Of a stretch of 64,000 nucleotides of DNA, positions 12,861 to 24,716 are shown one piece after another. The notes under the pieces are model-generated. The model searched no databases, was not told where the DNA came from, and worked only from the letters and a program-made list of their open reading frames with translations. Source of the stretch: Sebastes aleutianus (Eukaryota > Chordata > Actinopteri > Perciformes > Sebastidae). Made by a program: the position numbers and the translations under genes. How positions within the stretch are numbered: position 1 is the first letter of the stretch; each line of letters starts with the position of its first letter. The stretch is from positions 2,285,409 through 2,349,408 of the forward strand of contig CAKAKS010000067.1 in assembly GCA_916700875.1 (NCBI GenBank), in the 5' to 3' direction.

Positions 12861-13669
12861 GCCGTATCTGGCTGTGCACGCAGCCATCTGTACGCTGGGC
12901 CCTGAACCCATTTAAATTCAGGACGATTGCACTGTTTCTCAAATCCTTCAGAGCTGAATGCTTTTTGCACCCCGCCGACAGGCTCGGAAGAGTAACACTG
13001 CGGCTGAAAATACGAACAACAGCAGCACGCCAAGGGCAGATCTCTTTGTCTGCTTAGAAAGGCAACATTATCTACCTGGCAAGACTCTTTTACACTGGTA
13101 ATCCTGGACTTTCTCTGTTTGGGTTTCTTATTTTTCATGACATTTTCCCGTGATAAGCACTTCAGTGTGTGGTATTTTTGTACACAATGCCAAAAAGGTC
13201 ACATTTCAGGCTAACAGTGTGGCCAGTACTGTAACATCAGCCCATTATTAGAAATGGATGTGGACAATGCACCACCACCACTACCTAGGGCTTCAAAATG
13301 ACCTCATAGTTGAATCAGGACCTCTGACAAAAACTGAACATTATAGGCTTGACAAAAAATCAGATGTTTGTCAGGACCCCCAAAGGGTAGAGATAGCATT
13401 ATTTTTGCCCTAACTCATACAAAAGGGGCTCTTTACCTAACCAAAGGGGCACTTGTAACCAGAAAGGGACTAGGGTGAACAAGAAGGCCATTTGGGAGAT
13501 ATTTGGGTCATACCATTTCATTGGCCAAAATAAAAATATCAAGTTGAAACTCTGCCTCCCACAAAATTACATTCCTATACAACTAAACTGCATCACCAAA
13601 ATACGCTTTGAGGGAAACATATTTTCTCCCGGATTACAGTCGCAGTTTTAAACAGTTTTAAACACACGA
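12861..13669. other. Intergenic DNA, nothing recognised
   Basis: No gene, RNA or repeat family is recognised. Confidence 0.5.
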
Positions 13670-14375
13670 TTAAAGCTTCAGTAGGCAGAATATTTTTAGC
13701 GTCATTGGGCAAAAATTCCATAATAACCTTTCAGCATGTTGTAATTCAAGGGTTCTGAGAGATAACTAGGCTTCTGCTCCTCCTCATGGCTCTGTTTTCA
13801 GGCTTTAAAAAATCTAGCCTGTGACGGGAGACTTTGACCAATCAGAGGAGGTCATTTCAGAGAGAGAGCATTCCTATTGGCTGTCCTCCGACTGGTGGGC
13901 GGTGCTTGGTATTTCCTCAACAGATCTCAACATGGCTGCCGGGTCACCAACTTTCTCATTTTACAGCTAAACAGTACACTACAAGATAATTCTGAAAATA
14001 TTGGAGGAGAGAAATAGGCATTATAGTAACATAATATTGATTCATATTTGATCAGCGCTGCCTAGTTTGACCGTTTAGTCGGAGTTCGCGAGTCATTGAC
14101 AGCCGGCTCTCATAGACGGCAGCTGGACAGCAGACTCCAGATCAGCTCTGACTGGTTATTTTCCTCCGGTCTGTGAAATCTTGCAGATGCCGCTAGGAGC
14201 AGCGGTGGACACCGGAGGACACCAGAGGACACCGGAAGACACCGGAGGACACAGAGGCACATGATTTTTTTCAGATTACCGGCCCAATGCACTACTGTCA
14301 GGATATAGTGACCGTTTTATAAAACTAACTTTTTTTAAATCATATATGCTCCATTTCTACCCACTGCTGCTTTAA
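13670..14375 (+). mobile_element. MITE-like element, family A, copy 3
   Basis: A complete copy of about 706 bases with TTAA at both ends (TTAAAGCTTCAGTAGG left, ACTGCTGCTTTAA right). It is longer than the 664-base copy, partly because the ~10-base CACCGGAGGA unit has expanded to about five imperfect copies around 14209-14255. It has no coding capacity. Confidence 0.75.
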
Positions 14376-14384
14376 CTTTATAAA

Positions 14385-14640
14385 TTGGAGTAAAATAAAA
14401 CGAAATACAACAAAACCACTGGGTTAGGTTTAGTAAAAAACATCATGGTTTGGCTTAAACTGACTACGACATTGAAAAAAAAAAAAAAAAAAAATGCAAC
14501 AAAACTAGTTAGTTAGGTTTAGGCAACAAAAATACTTAGTAAAATAACATCATGGTTTGGCTTAAAATTACTTAAAAACAAAACACGGGACACGAACATC
14601 GGTCTCCTGGGGGAAAGTCCTGTGTTTGTTGGAACCATCC
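14385..14640 (+). repeat. Fragment of TTAGGTTTAGGCAAC repeat family (L)
   Basis: Contains GGTTAGGTTTAGTAAAAAAC, GTTAGGTTTAGGCAACAAAA and the CACGAACATCGGTCTCCTGG block seen in other copies of this family. An A-run interrupts it at about 14475-14494. Confidence 0.6.
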
Positions 14641-14952
14641 ACCTCCCCTCCCGCCTGCCAGTAGTGGACTCTCTTTTTATACCCGTTATTATTCAATGTA
14701 TATTCATTCACGGTGGCTCGATATACTTCGTCACCTGCTCTGCGTGCCGCTCGTTGTACTACTTCACTCGTTGTGGCCGTCTGCAGATTTACAAAGGTAT
14801 TTCTGATACGTAAAAGATGAACATAATCCGCGACAAAATGCGTTTCATTCCAAATGTAATAGAAAATGCAATTTAGTTGTATGGAAACGTAATTTTTCGG
14901 AGACAGGGCTGAAAGTTGAAATGGAGAACTGCATCTCATCCCACCGAGTAGG

Positions 14953-15400
14953 CCAACCTGATCTCATGATCTCATGATCTCATATTTTAAGGACATTCTG
15001 CATGTCATGATAACACATTTTAGGCTTTTCATAAGTAGCAATAGAGCTACGGTAACGGCAGCAACAAAAACACTTAGTTGGGTTTGGGAAAAACATCATG
15101 GTTGGGCTTAAAATAACTATGTAAACTAAGTAAAATACGTATGTAACATTAGTGCGGAACGTACATCACAAACGTCACTTCAAAATAACTCAACAGCACT
15201 ACGAACATCAGTCTCCTGTGTGTTTTTGTTTGACCCATCCGCCTCATAAGCTGACGTTCTCAGTAAGCTAGCTCTGAGCGTAGCAGATTCACGCAGTCAG
15301 TACAGACTACATGGCTTGAAATGACAGCAAAAAGCAAGAACGGCGTTGCAAATTATCGGATCATTCATACGACATTTGGTGACAGCAGGCTGAGTAGGCA
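14953..15400 (+). repeat. TTAGGTTTAGGCAAC repeat family (L), copy
   Basis: It starts with AACCTGATCTCA, as does the copy at 24130, then CTACGGTAACGGC, the AAAACACTTAGTTGGGTTTG core, AACTAAGTAAAATACGTATG and the GTCTCCTGTGTG block. Both copies end in a similar CATTCATAC segment. A small tandem of GATCTCAT occurs near its left end. Confidence 0.6.
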
Positions 15401-16999
15401 CACTGTAGCTTTACTGTTTTTGTCATGATTAGATCCTGATGTTGAGTATGGTCACTTTTTTGTTGACAAAATGTGTCAAAGCAAAAAGCTGAACGTGCCG
15501 GGGAAAGCTTTCAAAGTGAGGCGTCTAGAAGGCGTCCCTAATCAGATATCCAAAACACCTCAACTGACTCCTTTCAGTGCGTAGGAACAGTGGTTCTACT
15601 CAAAGCCCCTGGACATCTGGTTGAGCCCAGTGGGGTCATTACTCAAAAGTCATGACCATACCATAGGTGAGGGTTGGAGCATACATTGATTGGTAGATTA
15701 AGAGCTTTTCCTTTCAGGGTTAACTCCCACTTCACAAGAGTCTGGTAGAACACCTGCATCACTGCTGGCGCTGGACCAATCCATCAAACACTACTGTCAC
15801 TATTATTTTCTACTGGCGGCGGTGATCAGGATACTTCACTGTCTCCATTTCCAAATATCTGCGACTGAACTGAAGCTCCAGAAAAGCAGCTTGACTTGAC
15901 TTTTTAATGCGCGGCACATCCGGTGCATGTGAGGAAACACCACATGATGTATCCGGTGTGTTTCCGAGGGACTGCTATGACTAAGAGCATCAGCTGAACG
16001 CCCCCAAATCTAAACTGTGTGCATCTGTGTGCCCTCTTAGGATACCACGCAGCACTCAAATCAGTGCATCTCATCAGCACCTATTCCATCAACACTTGGT
16101 CACTGACACTCAAGGGCAGCTTCCAATTTCAGCCAGTGATGGATGGGCTGGTGGGACGGGAGGGATGATGAACTCCAATCAGGGGGGCTCCTCTGGGACT
16201 GTTATCAATGGGCTACTTCCTGAAACATCTGCCACCCAGTTATCCATCATCGGACAACCAGAGAAGCCGTCGGATGGAATGATGGTCTCAGCCATGAGGT
16301 CTCTGGCAGAGGGCGGACACGCGACAACACCTTTTGAGGTTTTCATCACTGCATTTTGTCATTACATGATCAAAGTGATAGCAGGACGGGTTAGTGCGCT
16401 TTGACAAGGACAGTATTCTCCGCCTGTAATAAATCAATGATTTCCTCTGAAGATAAGAGAATACGTTGATGGATTTCTGTGCAAGTGCCTCGGGTATACT
16501 GTACAACCAGGTTTATCTGATCTACGCGGAGGTTGTTCCCCGGGAAGCAAACGTCCTCAATAAAGCTGAAATGTATCGTATCGCTCTGGACAAAAATCTT
16601 ATTTAAAATATGAAAAATGAATTTGGAGAAATGCTGTGTTGTCATCTCGCAGGAGATGTGCGTTTAGTTGCATGTATCAGCAAGGAAAGTCCATGTAACC
16701 TTGTTCAATAAAAGTGAAATCTAGCAGAGGGAGAAAAAAAATATAGAGAGATGTTGATGTGTTTTGTTGCACCATTTGATTCTTATTCCTGAGAACGGTG
16801 AGGCTGGGAGGGTTTAAACATGAGACAAGATGTTAAATTTAAAAGTATTAATCAATTGTCTATATTTTCATAAATTACCTCTTATCTTTAACAAATAGAT
16901 GTTTTTGGATGTGTTTTCTATATGTTTTAAAAGCACATTATCCCTATGTAAAAAAATAAATAAAATCTATTTGTTTTTCTATATGTAAACAACACAAAA
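15401..16999. other. Intergenic DNA, nothing recognised
   Basis: The plus-strand frame at 16027-16404 (125 codons) follows an acceptor-like CCCTCTTAG but has no recognisable domain and no clear donor. It is not called as a gene. Confidence 0.45.
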
Positions 17000-17610
17000 A
17001 TGAAGGATTCATGGTAAAGAATGAGGTCATCAGTGAGGTTGACAAAGTTAAGTACTCAGAAGGAATCATCTTAGACTCACATCTAGGAGTTGATAAACAA
17101 GCGCGTAATGTCTGCAAAGTTAAACTAAATCTCTTCAGATTCATCAGAAATTATTAATTAATTCAGCACAGCCCAGCTCAACATGCATGCCATGATATTC
17201 TCACACTGCATCACTACCTCACTACCTAGTCACAAGCCTCACAATCCACTATAAGACCCATCATATCACTGTATAACCAGACAATAAAAATTACAGACAG
17301 AAAACAATGAGTTGGCATCATTGTCACAACTTGGGAGAAACACAATATGTTCAGCTTTGAAAGCTTCATAAATTATTCCAACTTTCAGATGCCTGCATGG
17401 CCATGCTCCTTCCCTGCTTAATGAATTTGTTACAAGACACCAACACACCTGTAGAGTCAACACACGGGTCTCAATAAACTGTAACTTCCTCATTGCATTA
17501 CGCAAAAACCTCATTTGGACAATCAATAGCAAAATTATAGAACCAGCTATCAACTGAATTAAAAAATGCAACATAATCTTTATGATTCTAATCAATGTTT
17601 TCTCATACAA
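17000..17610 (+). mobile_element. Degraded LINE, end of reverse transcriptase ORF
   Basis: Plus-strand translation from about 17025 gives VISEVDKVKYSEGIILDSHL and then LNLFRFIRNY. After frame breaks it gives FRCLHGHAPSLLNEFVTRH and an IALRK segment. These match the typical post-catalytic tail of fish LINE reverse transcriptases (a KYLGVILDSxL motif, later a CLHGLAPxxLxEFV motif). Several stops and frameshifts show it is dead. The element continues after an inserted repeat into the probable 3' tail at 18030-18240. Confidence 0.6.
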
Positions 17611-17935
17611 CGGCTCCTAAGATATCTTACGAAAAGTTATTCCTCATTTTTCGTGCATGTTCCTAAGAATGTCCAGCGTTGATTTCCGCTCCGGTCTTTT
17701 CGAAATAAACTTCCGTCTTCACTGGAAACGACTTGCTTAGGTTTAGGCAATAAAACCACTTAGTTAGGTTTAGGAATAGATTGTGATTTGGGTTCAAATT
17801 ACTCTATGTGGTGTTCACCGCTTATTACATTTCCTTGTTCACAATTATGTGGATTACATATGAATTGATTTTGTGGCATATACACGAATTACAGTGCATT
17901 ACTTTTCGTAGGTATAGCTACTGTTTTAATGGAGG
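17611..17935 (+). repeat. TTAGGTTTAGGCAAC family (L) copy inserted in LINE remnant
   Basis: The left end CTCATACAACGGCTCC and AAGATATCTTACGAAAAGTT reappears in opposite orientation at about 45440-45480. The interior carries CTTAGGTTTAGGCAATAAAA. The right end ACTTTTCGTAGGTATAGCTA is roughly inverted relative to the left. It separates LINE coding remains from a LINE-like tail, so it is probably a later insertion. Confidence 0.55.
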
Positions 17936-18029
17936 TAGTAAATCATGCCTAAAAGAGAACCAAAATTGTTCACACACCTAATACCCCTGACACATATGAC
18001 ACATATTTTGTGTCTTGTGTATGTTTTTA

Positions 18030-18240
18030 TGGATTTATCTTTGTAGCTGTATTTGTGGATGTATTTTATTTTATTTTTCTAATTTAACTTTTTTTTATTT
18101 AAAGGCATCTCCTGTGGATGGGTGTAGTAAATTAGCATTTGGCTCTAAGCACTTAACACTGTGTATCTAGTCCTTGAATATTACAGGTCTAATGCTCCTG
18201 TGATGTCCATATTAAATAAAATAATCTATAAACTATAAAC
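18030..18240 (+). mobile_element. Probable 3' tail of the LINE remnant
   Basis: A T-rich stretch is followed by GTAGTAAATTAGCATTTGGC and CCATATTAAATAAAATAATC. This resembles the 3' UTR ends of fish LINEs, which finish in TAAATAAA-type tails. It lies in the expected orientation 3' of the coding remnant. Confidence 0.4.
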
Positions 18241-19427
18241 GTTACGCCCTGTTAGCACGTCGCTTCCGCGTGTGGAGTTCAGAGTGATATAGTCCATGGT
18301 GTTTGGTGCGATTACTCCAGATGCTGCCTGGCGTGTAACTAATGAGTCGTGCTTCACCCCGGGTCAAGTCTGAGGCTTCTGCTGGGGCTTTGAAGCTTGT
18401 TTACCCTCCTGCCTGATACCCAGGAGGCCTCCCTGCTTCCCCTCCTGCTCCGCTCCTCTCCCTGCATACCTGCCAGACAAATTAAATACCTGCTCTGGAA
18501 AAAAAAAAAATCACAACAGCATCGAGTTGAAAGAGTCGGCTTGTGAAGGCTGAAATGTCACGGGCATGTTCCTCATCAACGGCTACGGATCTTTTTTTGG
18601 TCTGTCTTTGCGCAAAATTGAACTCCCTATCTGCTCACTTGCAGCAACTTATTCTGGGAGATTAGAGAATGAAATGGAAATGGTTATTTTATTTTTTTTA
18701 TGAGAAAAAGGACTAGGTGCTCTGAGCCAACGCTATGAGCTCACGCCTATCTGGAATGGATTTTACTTTCTCTGGATCACTTTCAGGTGTCAAAAGATTA
18801 ACAGGCACCATTTGGCAGCTACGTCAAAGTTGACATCACAAACCAAGAAATTCATTGTTGAAAGAACAAGATTTGGTCGCTTACAATGTCTCAGAACTAT
18901 TAATGAAGGTGCAGTTCTAAGCACAGACTCTGAAACCATCAGTATACTGTATGTTTTAAACTAGCTGCTGCTTGGTTTGCCAAGTGGTATGGTACATAAT
19001 AAAGTAAAATAGATGGTGTGTGTTATTTGAAATATCTTCAGATTCAGCCAAAACCTGATGTGGAAGAGGAGTTAATGACACTTGAACATCTGCTGCCAGT
19101 GACTCCTACTGCACATTTGTTATTCGAGCTACAGTACAAGACAGATTTTATGACCTTACAGCGAGTACAGGAAGCTGCAGGACAAAGAGAACTAATAAAC
19201 ATAATATGTAATAACTACAAGGATGGTAGAAAAACTGCAGGATGCATGCTTTGCATCCCTACAGATACACATATTTACCTAAATGATCTGACACAATGAA
19301 ATAAATTTGGAAAAAATGTATTTGGTACACCTTATATTTCACAAGCTACTGATCCAAATACTTAAGGCCCTAGTTCAAATTCATCATCTTAAGTTATTTA
19401 TATGATATTAAACTCATTTTAACGCCC
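18241..19427. other. Intergenic DNA, nothing recognised
   Basis: No coding exon is recognised. The 93-codon plus-strand frame at 19018-19299 has no known motif. Confidence 0.45.
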
Positions 19428-19680
19428 GTACCACACTGCATGTGTGATCAGCACGTGTGCGTCGCAGAACCACTTGCTTGTTATTTCGCCGCCCGTGTTA
19501 ATTAATCAGATGCATGTTGTCAGCTGCAGCAAATCTAGAGATTCAAAGTGGCTCCTATTTTTTTCACACGATGCACGCAGTCTACAGCAAAAATAGATGG
19601 TGAAAATTATCTTTAGACGGTATATTGGCATCATACCAGCAACATTACTACAGTTTAAATGTCTATATATCCGTAGAATA
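19428..19680 (+). repeat. Dispersed repeat family M, copy 1
   Basis: Shares CATCATACCAGCAACATTAC followed by TACAGTTT, and a more diverged upstream part (CACACTGCATG, then GATTC, then CTATTTTT), with 26570-26850. The order and spacing match, so the two are copies of one interspersed element. Confidence 0.6.
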
Positions 19681-20783
19681 TGCCACAGAGACACAGACAT
19701 GAATAACAAGTACATTTTTAACTCAAGACTTCCTGTTTCCATTTCAAAATAAAAGCCATCTAGCATTTTTCTGTGGACTTCCCTAATTTGGTAACACAAG
19801 GCTTTTATTCTGAAATATTTGCAGGATAGTGTTGTGCAAAATGCAGTGACTTGCACAGCTCTATAAATTAATAGAGTACCGGCTCAGCCGCATTTAAGTT
19901 TATTTTATATAACATAATTTATTGATTTTTTTGTCTGTGTTTACAAGTGTGTGCACCCTCCATAGGTGGTGGGGGCGCAAATCTATAAATCGGTGCGCAT
20001 GACGCATGGTGAGGAGGACGGGTTATGGCAGGTCATTGACCTCAGCCTCCCTCAGCCTCAGCAGATAAATGGACTCTGCAAAAAGTTAAACTGGACTCTG
20101 AAACAACTGTCTGCCTTTTGTTTTTATATTAAGTTTATTTTGAATTAAATTCTAAGGTACGGTGAACAGTGAATACTCTCCCTGGAATTATTTTGGAAAG
20201 AAGGCTGCGAGTCTGACACAAACTGTACCGCACTCTCTATGTGGTAAAAGTGAAATAGTGGTTAAAGGAAAAACCCAAACTGAAGTTTTCTGCCACTACA
20301 GTTGATTATACATTCATGATTCACGTACAAGATGTTAGCCAATCACTGCATACACCCAATGCAATAAACCCACAGCGCATTTAAATGACTCCACCTACAT
20401 CCATACTCTTTCTTCTCAATGATCACCCCATAAACTGTCTTTGCACCTTAGCTTTATGCAAACACCACTATCAAAGCCAGGCTGGGTAATGACCAAATGA
20501 CGATGATTGTCTCTGTGACCCACGCCCACTCAAGGTCAGAACGATAATCCCTCCACACCTCCAGAAGGTGAAAGCAAGATGGTCTCCTGGCACATTAAGA
20601 AGGCTACCTCCTCCCATCCCTCCACCCCCTCAAGCTTTATTACAAGTGGCTGGAGAAACGCCATGTCTGAGACGGATAAAGGCAGGGCCAAGAGTCAGGA
20701 GGTTCGGAATCAGATGAAAATAAAAAGTCAAGGAGGATTTCAGGGGATTTGCAGCATCTAGCTCAAGGTTCGCTGCCACAGTT
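19681..20783. other. Intergenic DNA, nothing recognised
   Basis: No gene or repeat family is recognised. Short frames only. Confidence 0.45.
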
Positions 20784-20784
20784 C

Positions 20785-20823
<39 letters not shown>

Positions 20824-20824
20824 G
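20784..20824. repeat. Compound (GT)n(GA)n microsatellite
   Basis: About nine GT dinucleotides run directly into about eleven GA dinucleotides. Confidence 0.95.
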
Positions 20825-20880
20825 GGATGCGAGGCATTCAGTCTTGACCTTGCCATGCCAAATCCTATTTCCTTTTGGCT

Positions 20881-20893
20881 GTTGCCCGGCAAC
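20881..20893. promoter_or_regulatory. RFX X-box motif (palindromic)
   Basis: GTTGCCCGGCAAC is a perfect inverted repeat of GTTGCC around one central C. It fits the RFX consensus GTNRCC-N(0-3)-RGYAAC. RFX factors drive ciliary and some neural and immune genes. The site is isolated in intergenic DNA with no nearby start site recognised, so function is inferred only from the motif. Confidence 0.5.
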
Positions 20894-21076
20894 ATCACCT
20901 TGACAGCGAAAAAATGGTCAGAGAGAGGCGGAATGAGAGGGATAAAAACAGAAACAGGTCTCACGCCGACTTGATACTTTCATATCACCCTTTGCTTCAA
21001 AGCCATGCAGCTGCTCGTCCCTCCGCAACCACGGTTAACAGGGGTTTTATTTCCTCTTTCCAGCCCTCATGGGGAC

Positions 21077-21097
21077 AGGTCAAAGGTCAAAAGGTCA
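21077..21097 (+). promoter_or_regulatory. Three AGGTCA half-sites (DR1 plus DR2)
   Basis: AGGTCA occurs at 21077-21082, 21084-21089 and 21092-21097, so spacers are one and two bases. The first pair is a perfect DR1, the classic site for RXR heterodimers such as PPAR-RXR and for HNF4 or COUP-TF. The second pair is a DR2. It lies about 190 bases from the RFX motif, so the segment may be a small regulatory module. Confidence 0.5.
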
Positions 21098-22105
21098 GCC
21101 AATAGCATCTCAGGCCCCTGGTGAAGGGGGTTTAGCAGCTTTAATCTGCGAGAAGTTATGGCCTTCACTTGTATCTGACCCTGGGGAGGCAGCAGGGCAG
21201 TAGGTAGTCACGATCAAAGTCGTCCTGCAGGACACTGGCACATATGGCCGTCTGTACCCCCCCCCCCTAGATAAACATGATGTAATATCTGTGTGAGCTA
21301 GCAGCTGACCCCCAAGAGTCCAGCCTCTTCACCCCAGAGTCCCAGCACAATAAGGGCTTTTTTTTCCCCCCACCAGCTTCGATCAAAGGGGAAGGACATG
21401 ATTGAGTGGCTTGTAACTCCCATCGAAGCATTTAATAGAAATAAGAGAAGGCTGGACACGGGGGCAGGAAGATGGAGAATGCTGAGGTGATAGATCCACG
21501 GGGGCCATCTGTAATCTCAAGGGGGCTACTGCTGTGATCATGGTAAAAGACTCTTTTGTGACTATTTATAGACTGTAAAATTGCAATAATTCATAACTAC
21601 AATGTAGAGACCCGAAAGAGTGATTAAATCATAAACAAGTTAGGTGACTATTTACCTAGCTAGACTGGTTTATTACAACTTTAGGTCTTATTTCCGTAGT
21701 TTTGGCAATCATTCCTGCTGGTAATGATAATATTATACCCATCAAGTTGACTAAGATCTGGAAATGTTGCAATATTGTTCAAATGTCAAACTAGATTAGA
21801 AACATGGCAGGTGTTTTGGGAAAAAAAAAGGTATTTGACCAGTAGTTTATGTTATATAGTGTCCTGTGCAATTATTGCAGACATTTTGGATAAAGTTTTG
21901 GTTTGTTGGGCAACCTGTCTAAGTGTCTGACTTCTTATGTTTCTTGCCCGGACGTTACCCTTAGACATCTTGAAAGATTCCCAGATATTAGCAAATACTT
22001 TGGTGAGGAAAAACATTCATAATAACTGACAGAAACAATGGCCCAAACTAATTTTTACCTTTATTGTTCTGTGCTTCGCTCCAGTTTTGTCTGCATGAGG
22101 TTTAT
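21098..22105. other. Intergenic DNA, nothing recognised
   Basis: No gene or repeat recognised, apart from short C and T runs. Confidence 0.45.
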
Positions 22106-22610
22106 TTAAAGGAACAGTGTGTAGCTTTTCGGTGAATCTATTAGAATAAATGGAATATAATCACCTGAATCATGTTTTCGTTAGCTTAGAATGAGCCCTT
22201 CATATCTACATAGGGAGCGGGTCCTCTTCACGGAGTCCACCATGTTGCTCTGCCATGTTTCTACAGTAGCCCAGAACGGACAAACCAAACACTGGCTCTA
22301 GAGAGAGCCTTATACATTTTTACATTACCTGAAGGCCATCGTAGTTCATAACACGACTATGAAACTGCGGAAACGTGAGCCACCAAGTGCAAAATCAGGG
22401 GTTACCGCCAGCCGCCGACTGACTTCGGTTGCTCCTAAAGTAGTGTTATTATGACAAGGATGGCCTCTGAGCGAGGCAGACATTACCAGGGGTTTGCTGC
22501 TCACGTTACTGCAGTCTTGGAAAGGGAGGAGTGAGCGAAGGGGTACTCAGTTGGTGCAATCTGCAACCGCACCACTAAATACCACCAAATCCAACACACT
22601 GTGCCTTCAA
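22106..22610 (+). mobile_element. MITE-like element, family B, copy 1
   Basis: It begins TTAAAGGAACAGTGTGTAG and ends ACACACTGTGCCTTCAA, an inverted pair. The ~505-base interior (TACAGTAGCCCAGAACGGAC, GGAGCGGGTCCTCTTCACGG) is the reverse complement of the interior of the copy at 59609-60128. There is no transposase. Confidence 0.75.
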
Positions 22611-24129
22611 GTTTGTAATGCAAATCCCATTCTCATCACCTAAATTGATTTTATAGCCCTTACATCTGCGTTACGTTGTCTACCTTTCCCCTAGAATTTT
22701 GGGTCGTAACACTGCATTAATACGAACAGATTTTTTTAATATTTTACACCACCATATATGTCTATTGACACTTTGTGGCAAGAAATCGTAGTAAACTTTC
22801 TCTAAAAAAAAAAAAACACTTTTGTATGCTGCAAGCTCTTGGTATGAAGGGATCAGAAAATTGCTTCAATTCATAGCAACTGAGGCAAACAGATCTATCT
22901 ATATTATATCCGTAACCGCAGCATTTGTGGATAGATGGGGCCCGGGCTTTTATTTTGATAGAGTGTAAATGGACAGAACCATCTAATGCATGTCAAACAG
23001 CCTCGCTTCAAAACGTGATAACAGAAGTGGAATAAAAAGCAGAAGTGAACACGAGTTTCTACAGAAGACGTGAGAACACCTCTGCACACAGAAATGCACA
23101 TTTCAGTCTGAGTTTCTACAAGTTCATTCGGGCATACATTAATAGAAATAGCATCATTCCCAAGAAATGAAGTGCTCAAACCGTTTCACACGAGACCTTG
23201 AGGTGCTCCAAAACAACAAACCCACCAAAAAAAAACCTGTAATTTATTCAAAATCTTCATCCAAAACTGGTCTGCACACCAATGGATACGTTGTTGATGC
23301 TCTGTATATACGTACAAGACAATCATTTTAATCTTTTCAACTTTGCATTATTCTGATAAGGTCAGTGTTCCTAATTCAATCCTTTAGGGAAAAGTCCAAA
23401 TGGAAGATGTTTCATGATATGATTGATGTCTACCGTCTGCCCTAAATCCAATTCACTATTTCCACAGACTGTGGTCTGCTCCTTTTTTTCACTGCCTATG
23501 GCAACCAGGGCACTAGATTGTGCAGTCTGTAGAAATATTAGATTTAAATACTGGTTTTGTCCCGTACAAATATATCATCATTCTGGGCAGACTGTAAATG
23601 TCTGTCAACCCACTGCTGGCTAACTTAAGACCAATCGGAAAGCTATGCGACCAAATCAAGCAGCCACAAATGTAGCTAACAGCTACGCAGCAGTCTGAGA
23701 CACAACAATAAAAAAAGCCACAATCCTTGAACTGCAATCCACATTAGCTTTCTAGCTTATTAACTGCTAACATGGACCCCTCTTGTTCCCAGAGGTCCTA
23801 TGTTCTTGATATAAACTAACATTGTAAGAGATTGGTAAGGGCCATCTTTACAGTCCAAACTGCAAACAAATGAAGGATTCAAATGCAGTTTGAATGGTAA
23901 AAATCTGTTCTGCCACTGTGGAGATATCATCATAGGTCTAAAGAAAAAAACAAACAAACTGCCTGATCCGCATATCTGAGGGCGTAAGGAGTAGAACATC
24001 AGTAGTCTATAAGCTGTAGGTGGGTGATTTCGATATTTGACCTAGAGAAACATACATTGCTAAGAAGATAAAAGCCTTTATGTCATATTACGAGGATATT
24101 AAGCTGGTGAACATAGGACCCTGGGAACA
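22611..24129. other. Intergenic DNA, nothing recognised
   Basis: AT-rich with no recognised exon or repeat partner in the window. Confidence 0.45.
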
Positions 24130-24716
24130 TAGCAACCTGATCTCAAGGGCAGGCATATAAATAGCACGATATTACATGTGTCATGAGGATGCATTTTAAG
24201 GCTTTTCGCGTGTCATTTGTACGCCACCCAACAAAACTACGGTAACGTCCGCAACTAGGTTTAGGCAACAAAACCACTCACTTAAGTTTAGGCAACAAAA
24301 CCACTTAGTTAGGTTTAGAAAAATAATTATGTTTGGGCTTAAAATAAGTACGTAAACTAAGTAAAATACGTATGGAAACAATGTAACATAAGCATGGAAA
24401 ACAAGTCACAACCGTCACTAAAAATCATGTGAAAACGTCACTAACATAACTTAGAAAATATCGGTCTGGAACACTAGTCTTCTGGTTGAAAGTCTGGTGT
24501 TTGTTGGACCCGTCCACCTCCCCTCCTGTCCACCCGCCGTAAGGGGTCTTTTTATTCTACATCACTGACTCTAGGCGTAGCATTTCTACATGGAATCGTT
24601 TACATTGCAGTCAGAGAGGAACAGACAGAAGCAAGAAAGGCGTTCTTCTTGCAAGCTAAATGCCTTGCGCATTATCCTGTCATTCATACACATTTTCAAG
24701 CAAACGGGCTGAACGT
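24130..24716 (+). repeat. TTAGGTTTAGGCAAC repeat family (L), long copy
   Basis: AACCTGATCTCA at the left, CTACGGTAACGTCCGCAAC, two cores of TTAGGTTTAGG, AACTAAGTAAAATACGTATG, GTCTTCTGGTTGAAAGTC, a CACCTCCCCTCC stretch and CATTCATACACATTTTC at the right. It is collinear with 14953-15400 and longer. Confidence 0.65.

Noticed and set aside
12362..13138. 258-codon minus-strand open frame
   Set aside because: It runs through strongly purine-biased DNA and a duplicated motif; the peptide is low-complexity Ser/Pro/Leu with no domain, and other frames are open in the same stretch.
16027..16404. 125-codon plus-strand frame after an acceptor-like site
   Set aside because: No donor, no domain, no polyadenylation signal linked to it; not enough to call an exon.
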